A DNA stretch of 5,136 bases from Spartobacteria bacterium. Lineage in GTDB: Bacteria; Verrucomicrobiota; Verrucomicrobiia; Chthoniobacterales; UBA10450. Made by a program: the position numbers and the translations under genes. Shown here in pieces: positions 1-5,136 of the stretch. Each line of letters opens with the position of its first letter. Position 1 is the stretch's first letter. The notes under the pieces are model-generated. The model was not told the origin of the DNA and made no database searches. It saw only the letters and a program-made list of their open reading frames with translations. The stretch spans positions 2,828 to 7,963 of the forward strand of contig DMCG01000062.1 of NCBI GenBank assembly GCA_003445855.1, in the 5' to 3' direction.

Positions 1-149
1 ACCGGCTCGGTGACGTCGCCGATTCCGCAACGAATCAGTTTTTTCGTTGCTTCCGGATTTTTTTCGCAAAATTCGCGCACCCGTCGCGCGATCTCGGGAA
101 ACAAATAACCGGCCTGAAGCTTGAGATAGTTTTCGTTTAAGTAAGCCAT
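1..149 (-). CDS. dapL: LL-diaminopimelate aminotransferase, N-terminal fragment
   Basis: This is the first 49 codons of a gene that runs off the left edge of the window. The protein begins [20 protein letters not shown] and reaches [11 protein letters not shown], which matches the N-terminal signature of DapL enzymes (family pattern [19 protein letters not shown]...[10 protein letters not shown]). DapL is a PLP-dependent class I/II aminotransferase in the cytoplasm. It converts tetrahydrodipicolinate to LL-diaminopimelate in one step for lysine and peptidoglycan synthesis, replacing the succinylase or acetylase routes. The PLP lysine and the rest of the fold lie outside the window. The ATG at 147-149 is chosen because it gives exactly the family N-terminus; no Shine-Dalgarno sequence precedes it. 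The paired palindrome at 155-216 lies just upstream. One oddity is Cys41 where Leu is usual. The identification rests on recognised N-terminal motifs only. Confidence 0.88.
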   Translation of the reverse strand, partial: MAYLNENYLKLQAGYLFPEIARRVREFCEKNPEATKKLIRCGIGDVTEP

Positions 150-154
150 TTTTA

Positions 155-216
155 CTGTAGCGGCGGTCTGCGACCGCCGAAATCTAAAACACGGTGGTCA
201 TAGACCGCCGCCACAG
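155..216. repeat. Paired inverted palindromes (REPIN-like), family A
   Basis: Two related 25-bp units face each other across a 12-bp spacer. The left unit (155-179) holds a perfect 8-bp stem, CGGCGGTC / GACCGCCG, around the 3-nt loop TGC (stem arms 161-168 and 172-179). The right unit (192-216) is the same sequence on the other strand, with stem arms 192-199 and 203-210, loop ATA and one T-G mismatch. The units share 21 of 25 positions when one is reverse-complemented, so the outer arms (155-169 and 202-216) can also pair into one long stem. The element fills most of the gap between sod and dapL, downstream of the first and upstream of the second. The layout is that of REPIN/BIME elements; no RAYT transposase gene is in the window. 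An alternative is a bidirectional or transcript-stabilising terminator. Confidence 0.8.
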
Positions 217-219
217 AAG

Positions 220-241
220 AATTTCGCGACTGCGCGAATTT
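220..241 (-). terminator. Possible hairpin at the 3' end of the sod transcript
   Basis: Six nucleotides after the sod stop codon the minus strand carries a hairpin: arms 223-228 and 233-238 (TTCGCG / CGCGAA) pair perfectly around a 4-nt loop, and the stem can extend past one mismatch through 220-221 and 240-241. Only a weak pyrimidine run follows, so a classical intrinsic terminator is not clearly shown. The REPIN-like element immediately beyond it could contribute to 3'-end formation. Confidence 0.28.
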
Positions 242-246
242 GGTGG

Positions 247-846
<600 letters not shown>

Positions 847-854
847 AATGAATT

Positions 855-882
855 ACGTTAGGCCACGGGCAAATGCGGTCAA
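855..882 (-). promoter_or_regulatory. Candidate sigma70-type promoter for sod
   Basis: On the minus strand TTGACC (877-882) is followed after 16 bp by TAACGT (855-860). The -35 box matches consensus at five of six positions, but the -10 box at only three. It lies 8 bp from the ATG, so a start about 7 nt past the -10 would give an almost leaderless message. No other good candidate was seen in this gap. This is weak evidence. Confidence 0.22.
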
Positions 883-885
883 TCC

Positions 886-903
886 ATTGTCGATCTTACG
901 ATT
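886..903. repeat. Single copy of the GATTGTCGATCTT motif upstream of sod
   Basis: Bases 886-897 read ATTGTCGATCTT and are followed by ACGATT. This closely copies the start of the 15-bp tandem repeat between hpnH and shc, where the same core is followed by GCGATT. It sits just upstream of the candidate -35 box of sod. Whether it is a regulatory site or a dispersed repeat cannot be told from one window. Confidence 0.5.
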
Positions 904-918
904 CAGACCGCAAAACGT

Positions 919-972
919 AACGCAGGCTTCCAGCCTGCTGATTCGAACAATTACAGGCAGGATGCCTGTGTT
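919..972. repeat. Paired inverted palindromes (REPIN-like), family B
   Basis: Two perfect 7-bp hairpins with 3-nt loops sit in inverted orientation: GCAGGCT-TCC-AGCCTGC (922-938) and ACAGGCA-GGA-TGCCTGT (953-969). The spacer between these hairpins is 14 bp. When the right unit is reverse-complemented, 16 of 20 positions match the left unit (919-938 against 953-972), and the four differences are two compensated base pairs, so both stems stay perfect. The element begins a few bases past the shc stop codon and therefore lies in the 3' region of the hpnH-shc transcript and upstream of sod. It may act as a dispersed REP-like repeat and also as a terminator or RNA-stabilising structure; neither role is proven. 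The sequence is unrelated to family A at 155-216, but the layout is the same. Confidence 0.8.
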
Positions 973-978
973 CCGAAC

Positions 979-2973
979 CTATTCGCAACGATAAAAGCTC
1001 GGATGATGTCCAAGGCCGTTGCGATAATTCACGTAAGTCGCGAGCGCGAGCAGCGGGAAATTTTGCCGATACATGTCGTACTTGAGGTAAAAAACTCTTG
1101 GAAATCCGGTGCCGGTAATTTGCGGCTCGTCCCATGAACCATCCGGTTTTTGCAAACTGAGAAGAAAACGGAGGCCGCGCTGGATGCTCCCTCGGTCCAG
1201 ATCGCCGCATGCACAAATTCCCATCACCGCCCACGCAGTTTGTGACGCGGTGCTTTCGCCGCGTCCCTTCATCGTCGGATCATCGTAGGTCGCGCAAGTT
1301 TCGCCCCAGCCGCCATCATCATTCTGACAACTCTGGAGCCAATCGCGGCCGCGCAAGATCCAATCCTGCGTCATGTCCTGGTCGATTGCGCGCAAGCCGC
1401 GCAGCACTTGCCATGTTCCGTAAATATAATTCACGCCCCAACGTCCGTACCACGAACCGTCGTCGTCTTGTGTGTCGATCAAATATTTGATCGCGTCGCG
1501 CACGCAGCGCGCTCCGGGATCGAATCCGATGTAACCGAGCAACTCGAGCGTGCGGGCCGTAAGATCGCTGCAAGTTGGATCGAGAATCGCGTTATGATCG
1601 GCGAACGGCATATCTTCAAGCCACGGCGTCGTCACTTCTTTGTCGAACGCGGCCCAACCGCCGTCGCCGCATTGAAAACTGAGCTGCCAGGCGATCGCGC
1701 GCGCAAACAACGCATCGAGTGATTGTCGATCTTGCGGACGCACCAGGCGCAGCGCCATCAATACCATCGCAGTGTCGTCCGTGTCCGGATAAAAAACGTT
1801 GTTGTATTCGAAAGCCCAGCCGCTCGCTTCCGGGTGCGGATTATTCACGGTCCAATCGCCACGGATCCGCACTTCCTTTTTCTTCAGCCAATCGGCCGCG
1901 CGTTGCAGCGCGGGATGTTCGGGCGACACACCCGATTCAGCGAGCGCAATCATATTGATGGCGGTGTCCCAAACCGGCGATAGGCACGGTTGAATCCGAA
2001 AATCATCAGGATCGTCGACAAATAATCTGGCAAAATCTTTCGCCGCTTTCGTGTAGATCGGATCGTTTTTCGAATAACCGAGCGCGCGCAATGCAATCAG
2101 GCAATTGAGCATCGCAGGAAAAACGGTCGCGAGCCCGTCGCTGCCCTCGCCGATTCGCTCGAGTATCCAGCGCTCCGCTTCTTCGAGCGCGCGTTGACGC
2201 ATCGGCCGGAAACGGAGCGGATGCAAAAATTTCAAAACATCATCGACACGGAGAAAAAGATTGCGCCACGTGAAGAAACGCTCGTCGCGCGTGAGACGAA
2301 AATCTTTGTGCTCGGTGCCGAGCGGATAGAGCTCGTGGAGTTGTTTATCTCCCGGCAAAGTACGCGTCGGTTTAAAATGATTAATGATGGCGAGCGGTAT
2401 GAGCATCGCGCGGCTCCACGATGACATTTTGTAAATGTGAAATGGCGCCCAGCTCGGGAGCAGCACCTTCTCGACCGGGATCGTCGGCAAATATTTCCAC
2501 GGAAACTGACCGAGCAGCGCGAGATAAAGTTTGCTGAACGTGTTCATGCCCGGAATGCCGCCGAGGCGCATGATGTTTGAGCGCGCATCCTGCATGAATG
2601 GCGCTTCCGGAGAACAACCTGCCAGCTTGAGCGCGAAGTAGGCTTTGACCGACGCATTAATTTCGCTCGGTCCGCCATAATAAATGTTCCAACCGCCGTC
2701 CTGCAGTTGTCGCTTCAGGATATGATTCACGCAGCGCTCTTGCAGGTGATGATCCACTTCGCCGAACCAATGCATGAAAAGCACGAAGTCCGAGCAGAGC
2801 GTGCTATCGACGATAAGCTCGCCGCACCAGTGGCCGTCCGGCCGTTGCTGTCGCAATAAATTTTCCTGCGCGCGCGCGATCGCCTGCGAAATTTCCGCGT
2901 CCGCTCCAGAATACGACTCAGAAACTTCCGGGCGTGCGCTCTGCAAAGCAATCACGTCAGAGGATCGGTTCAT
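979..2973 (-). CDS. shc: Squalene-hopene cyclase
   Basis: A 664-residue class II triterpene cyclase (also named hpnF), full length for the family. It protonates and cyclises squalene to hop-22(29)-ene and hopan-22-ol at the cytoplasmic membrane as a monotopic protein. The catalytic acid motif is DTDD at 397-400 (FYPDTDDTAM), equivalent to the DXDD of Alicyclobacillus SHC. Six QW repeats are visible, starting near residues 43 (QRPDGHW), 89 (QLQDGGW), 434 (QCGDGGW), 502 (QDDDGSW), 550 (QNDDGGW) and 608 (QKPDGSW), as expected for the double alpha/alpha barrel. The C-terminus GTGFPRVFYLKYDMYRQNFP is typical of bacterial SHC. The first 30 residues precede the conserved core and are variable. The ATG at 2971-2973 follows the hpnH stop by 26 bp with no Shine-Dalgarno sequence; a 15-bp tandem repeat fills this gap. 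Translational linkage to hpnH is likely. No frameshift or missing catalytic residue was seen. Confidence 0.98.
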   Translation of the reverse strand: MNRSSDVIALQSARPEVSESYSGADAEISQAIARAQENLLRQQRPDGHWCGELIVDSTLCSDFVLFMHWFGEVDHHLQERCVNHILKRQLQDGGWNIYYGGPSEINASVKAYFALKLAGCSPEAPFMQDARSNIMRLGGIPGMNTFSKLYLALLGQFPWKYLPTIPVEKVLLPSWAPFHIYKMSSWSRAMLIPLAIINHFKPTRTLPGDKQLHELYPLGTEHKDFRLTRDERFFTWRNLFLRVDDVLKFLHPLRFRPMRQRALEEAERWILERIGEGSDGLATVFPAMLNCLIALRALGYSKNDPIYTKAAKDFARLFVDDPDDFRIQPCLSPVWDTAINMIALAESGVSPEHPALQRAADWLKKKEVRIRGDWTVNNPHPEASGWAFEYNNVFYPDTDDTAMVLMALRLVRPQDRQSLDALFARAIAWQLSFQCGDGGWAAFDKEVTTPWLEDMPFADHNAILDPTCSDLTARTLELLGYIGFDPGARCVRDAIKYLIDTQDDDGSWYGRWGVNYIYGTWQVLRGLRAIDQDMTQDWILRGRDWLQSCQNDDGGWGETCATYDDPTMKGRGESTASQTAWAVMGICACGDLDRGSIQRGLRFLLSLQKPDGSWDEPQITGTGFPRVFYLKYDMYRQNFPLLALATYVNYRNGLGHHPSFYRCE
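1721..1736. repeat. Coding-region copy of the hpnH-shc junction repeat
   Basis: GATTGTCGATCTTGCG at 1721-1736 is identical over 16 bp to 2974-2989 in the hpnH-shc junction. Here it lies inside shc and encodes part of RPQDRQS (about residues 412-418), a surface-like stretch shortly after the DTDD motif. Same orientation as the junction copies. Confidence 0.6.
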
Positions 2974-3003
2974 GATTGTCGATCTTGCGATTGTCGATCT
3001 TAT
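2974..3003. repeat. 15-bp tandem repeat filling the hpnH-shc junction
   Basis: Two copies of a 15-bp unit lie head to tail: GATTGTCGATCTTGC (2974-2988) and GATTGTCGATCTTAT (2989-3003). The unit spans the whole gap between the shc start codon and the hpnH stop codon, and the stop codon itself (3000-3002) is part of the second copy. Read on the coding strand, the ATG of shc is preceded directly by AAGATCGACAATC, twice, and no Shine-Dalgarno sequence is present. The unit keeps the shc reading frame open up to hpnH. The core also occurs at 886-897, 1721-1736 and inverted at 3912-3922. Confidence 0.85.
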
Positions 3004-4289
3004 GAGGCTTGAGCCGTCAGCTCGGGTTTTTTCCCGGTAAGATGCCCATTACCGGAACTAACTCCGTTGAACGCCAAAAGTTCGCTGCCACGGCCGGTCG
3101 CCTTCGGCTTCGCTCCGAAATTGAACTTGATGTTTTTCCAAGTGTCACCGCGCTGCGCCTGCAAACCGAGACTCGCCGTCGGCTCGTAGCCGCAATGGAC
3201 CATGCAATTTTCGCAGCGGCTGTCGCGCGCCACGCCGTCAACCACGCCATATTTTTCCCACTGCACTTTTTCGAGCAGCTCCGCGTAGCTCGAGTAATGC
3301 GCGTCCGTCATGAGGTAGCAGGGGCCTTTCCAGCCGCGGATGTTCCGCGTCGGAATCGCCCAGGCTGAGCAGGTCAGGTCGCGTTTGCCGGCGAGAAATT
3401 CAAAATAAACCGGCGTGCCGAAAAGCGTGTAATCGTTCATCCACTTCTCGATCTTTTGGAACTTCTCGATCGTCATCTTACGGGTAAGAAAGAAATTTTC
3501 GGGCTGCAGATTGAGCCGCTTAATCATGTCCTTTTTCGCCGCGTCGTATTCGTAGCCGGGCGAGATGGTGTGGCCGTCCACGCCGAGATCGGAAAGATAA
3601 TCGAACATTTGCTCGACTTCCTGCATGTCGGTTTCCTTGTAGATGGTTGTGTTGGTCGCGACCTGATAGCCGAGCAACTTCGCCATTTTGATCGCGAGAA
3701 TGCATTCTTTGAAAACGCCTTCGCGCTCGACAATGAGATCGTGAATGCGCTCAAGCCCATCGAGATGGACGTTCCAATACATCCATTTGCTCGGGCCGAT
3801 AGTGGGCTTGGCAGGATCTTTAGGGCCCTTGCGGATTTCCGTCGCATCTTTTTCCGTGAGCAAACCAGCGGAGAAGAGATCCGCGATTTTTTCTTCGACA
3901 AATTGCGATTCGATCGACAATCGTGACGCCAGCCATTCGCGCATCTTTTTGCGCATGAACATCGCATTTGTGCAGATGTAAACGATGCGGTTTTGCGCAA
4001 GCACCCCTTGCACCAAAGCTTCGATGTGCGGATAAATGAGCGGTTCGCCGCCGCAGATCGAGATCATCGGCGCGTTGCATTCCTCGGCCGCTCCCAGGCA
4101 ATCCTCCAGACTCATTATGTCCTTGAGCGAGGTGGAATACTCGCGGATCCGCCCGCAACCCGTGCAAGTAAGATTGCACGTGTGCAGCGGCTCGAGCTGC
4201 AGCACAGTGGCGAACTTTTTCGTGCCACGAAGCTTTTGCCCAATCATGTAGCCCGCGATTTTTGTCGTTAGGGCAAGGGGAAATCTCAT
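3000..4289 (-). CDS. hpnH: Hopanoid biosynthesis radical SAM protein, adenosylhopane synthase
   Basis: A 429-residue radical SAM enzyme that joins the 5'-deoxyadenosyl radical to hopene (diploptene) to form adenosylhopane, the first step of extended hopanoid side-chain synthesis. The [4Fe-4S] ligands are C38, C42 and C45 (CNLTCTGC). The SAM-binding CGGEPL follows at 79-84, then VHLDGLERIHD (174-184) and the HpnH-typical SPGYEY (243-248). The C-terminal region (family DUF3463) has NPTRNxxGWxxPCYL-like PTRNIRGWKGPCYL and CENCMVHCGYEPTA with C359, C362 and C366, likely binding more metal. The ATG at 4287-4289 starts MRFPLALTTKIAGYMI, which aligns with the usual N-terminus; the upstream TTG at 4356-4358 would add 23 unconserved residues. 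The protein is longer than the roughly 330-380 residues I expect, through an insert at about 121-168 and a Gly/Lys-rich tail after about 375. It is followed by shc after 26 bp. Confidence 0.95.
   Translation of the reverse strand: MRFPLALTTKIAGYMIGQKLRGTKKFATVLQLEPLHTCNLTCTGCGRIREYSTSLKDIMSLEDCLGAAEECNAPMISICGGEPLIYPHIEALVQGVLAQNRIVYICTNAMFMRKKMREWLASRLSIESQFVEEKIADLFSAGLLTEKDATEIRKGPKDPAKPTIGPSKWMYWNVHLDGLERIHDLIVEREGVFKECILAIKMAKLLGYQVATNTTIYKETDMQEVEQMFDYLSDLGVDGHTISPGYEYDAAKKDMIKRLNLQPENFFLTRKMTIEKFQKIEKWMNDYTLFGTPVYFEFLAGKRDLTCSAWAIPTRNIRGWKGPCYLMTDAHYSSYAELLEKVQWEKYGVVDGVARDSRCENCMVHCGYEPTASLGLQAQRGDTWKNIKFNFGAKPKATGRGSELLAFNGVSSGNGHLTGKKPELTAQAS
3912..3922. repeat. Inverted core of the junction repeat inside hpnH
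   Basis: GATCGACAATC at 3912-3922 is the reverse complement of the core GATTGTCGATC of the 15-bp repeat. It lies in hpnH and encodes part of SRLSIES at the start of the HpnH insert (about residue 121-127). An 11-bp match alone could be chance; it is listed because of the other copies. Confidence 0.3.
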
Positions 4290-4299
4290 AAAGCCGAGG

Positions 4300-4327
4300 A
4301 TAGTAACGAGGGTCTCCGACGTGTCAA
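4300..4327 (-). promoter_or_regulatory. Candidate sigma70-type promoter for hpnH-shc
   Basis: On the minus strand a perfect TTGACA (4322-4327) is followed after 16 bp by TACTAT (4300-4305), which matches four of six bases of the -10 consensus including the key first A and last T. The -10 box ends 10 bp before the hpnH ATG at 4289, so transcription would begin only about 3-4 nt before the start codon, giving a near-leaderless message. This fits the lack of a Shine-Dalgarno sequence and the choice of the ATG over the upstream TTG, which would lie above the promoter. Confidence 0.38.
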
Positions 4328-4403
4328 TAGACCCACGCCGAGTGTAAAATAGAGCCAAATCGGCTTACAAAGCGAGCAAATCATGCACAATCATTTTGTG
4401 TAT

Positions 4404-5136
4404 TTAGGTCATCAGCCGGCAAATGCGCAGCGCATTGTATGTAACATCGGTCAGGGCGAGGCAGATGAGGGAGGCGGCGAACAATTCGATAAAGGAAATT
4501 CGTCGCCCCGCGATGGCAAAAGTCCGATCTTTTCCCAGGCCCAGAACAAGCGTTGAGGCGGCGAACACAAAGGGCAGAAAGAGTGAAAGAATGAATCTGC
4601 TGTCACTGACGATTGCATCGTACCAGGCATACAGCAGCACGTAGGAAAGGACGAAGAGAAAACAAAAAATCGCGGCGAATAGTTTTTCCGCAATTAATCG
4701 CTGGAATAGTTGACGTTGCCGCGCCGCGAGGACCGCAGCGGTGAGAGCAAAAAGAAGCACGAATTTATAATAGCCTGTCGCCTTCGCACTCCGTGTGGCC
4801 AACGTTTTCAATCCATGCATCAATCGCTGGGCGATCTGTCCGGCGGAATGTTCCCGCCAGTATTTCGCGGGCGAAGGAACCTGATCCGGCGGAAAATCTC
4901 GCCCTCCGCTCCTGTCGTTATATGCTCTCGTGAACGCCACAGCTTCCGGCCATGAATCGCACCACATGTAAAACGTCGAATTCACATTGTAGAGATAATG
5001 TCCGAAAATTTGTTTGCTCGTTCGGACGTAGGGGAAAATAACGGCGCCGAAGGTCCCAATGACCAGCAACAGTAGTCCGAACCGACGTAATGCTTCGCGT
5101 AAGCGCGTGTCCGGCCGGGCGCGATATTCGCAAAAA
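4404..5136 (-). CDS. Polytopic membrane protein, C-terminal part; probable GT-C glycosyltransferase
   Basis: The reading frame is open to the right edge of the window, so the N-terminus is missing; 243 residues are visible, ending CRLMT before a TAA at 4404-4406. Counting from the first visible codon, about five hydrophobic spans are present: 19-38 (GLLLLVIGTFGAVIFPYV), 122-139, 151-172, 181-201 and 213-230. A soluble loop of roughly 80 residues between the first two contains YNVNSTFYMWCDSW and a charged stretch with DFPPDQVPSP. Multispan architecture, the large loop and the YDAIVSDSRFILSLFLPF segment resemble the C-terminal half of GT39/ArnT-like lipid-linked sugar transferases, but the catalytic N-terminal loop is outside the window, so the function is an inference. 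The nearest possible start inside the window, a TTG at 5069, is internal to the first span and unlikely. The gene precedes hpnH by 114 bp; no functional link is evident. Confidence 0.75.
   Translation of the reverse strand, partial: FCEYRARPDTRLREALRRFGLLLLVIGTFGAVIFPYVRTSKQIFGHYLYNVNSTFYMWCDSWPEAVAFTRAYNDRSGGRDFPPDQVPSPAKYWREHSAGQIAQRLMHGLKTLATRSAKATGYYKFVLLFALTAAVLAARQRQLFQRLIAEKLFAAIFCFLFVLSYVLLYAWYDAIVSDSRFILSLFLPFVFAASTLVLGLGKDRTFAIAGRRISFIELFAASLICLALTDVTYNALRICRLMT

Noticed and set aside
154..159. TACAGT on the minus strand as a -10 box for dapL
   Set aside because: It ends 4 bp from the ATG, so a normal start site would fall inside the coding region, and no -35 box is seen at the right distance; it is part of the palindrome unit.
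3023..3036. CGGG-TTTTTT-CCCG inverted repeat near the end of hpnH as a terminator
   Set aside because: The T run is in the loop rather than after the stem, the stem is only 4 bp, and it lies in hpnH codons upstream of a co-transcribed gene.
3456..4000. Long open frames of about 156-158 codons overlapping hpnH (3456-3926 on plus; 3524-4000 on minus)
   Set aside because: They are alternate-frame shadows of hpnH with Arg/Ser-rich or otherwise unrecognisable translations, while the hpnH frame has clear family motifs throughout.
4290..4358. TTG at 4356-4358 as the hpnH start, adding 23 residues
   Set aside because: The extra residues are not part of the HpnH family N-terminus, and the candidate promoter would fall inside the coding region. 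The ATG at 4287-4289 matches the family start.
4386..4400. CACAA / TTGTG inverted repeat just after the membrane protein gene as a terminator
   Set aside because: The stem is 5 bp and mostly A-T, with no following U run; too weak to annotate.

Overview
The window looks like a piece of a moderately GC-rich bacterial chromosome, most likely from the Verrucomicrobiota (PVC group), perhaps a soil or freshwater lineage. The reasons are: the N-terminus of an LL-diaminopimelate aminotransferase (DapL type), an enzyme typical of Chlamydiae/Verrucomicrobia, plants and cyanobacteria; hopanoid genes; short paired palindromes in the gaps of a kind I associate with this phylum; and start codons without Shine-Dalgarno sequences. 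The assignment is inferred from gene content, not from a marker tree.

All five genes lie on the minus strand, so transcription runs from high to low coordinates. In that order: the C-terminal 243 residues of a polytopic membrane protein, probably a GT-C type glycosyltransferase (4404-5136, start outside the window); hpnH, a radical SAM adenosylhopane synthase (3000-4289); shc/hpnF, squalene-hopene cyclase (979-2973); a Mn-type superoxide dismutase (247-846); and the first 49 codons of dapL (1-149, end outside the window).

hpnH and shc are 26 bp apart and form an evident transcriptional unit. Shc cyclises squalene to hopene/hopanol, and HpnH attaches a 5'-deoxyadenosyl group to hopene to give adenosylhopane, the entry to extended C35 hopanoids. 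No squalene-making genes (hpnCDE) and no downstream hopanoid genes (hpnG and others) are present here. Nothing links the SOD, DapL or membrane protein genes to hopanoid synthesis beyond position.

The non-coding DNA is more structured than the genes. Two different families of paired, inverted palindromes with 3-nt loops (155-216 and 919-972) occupy the gaps on either side of the SOD gene and resemble REPIN/BIME elements. A third motif, a 15-bp tandem repeat, fills the hpnH-shc junction, and copies of its core recur upstream of sod, inside shc and, inverted, inside hpnH. I did not find a clearly new enzymatic system. The most unusual signals are these repeats, an extra segment of about 48 residues inside HpnH, and promoter-like sequences sitting almost on the start codons.
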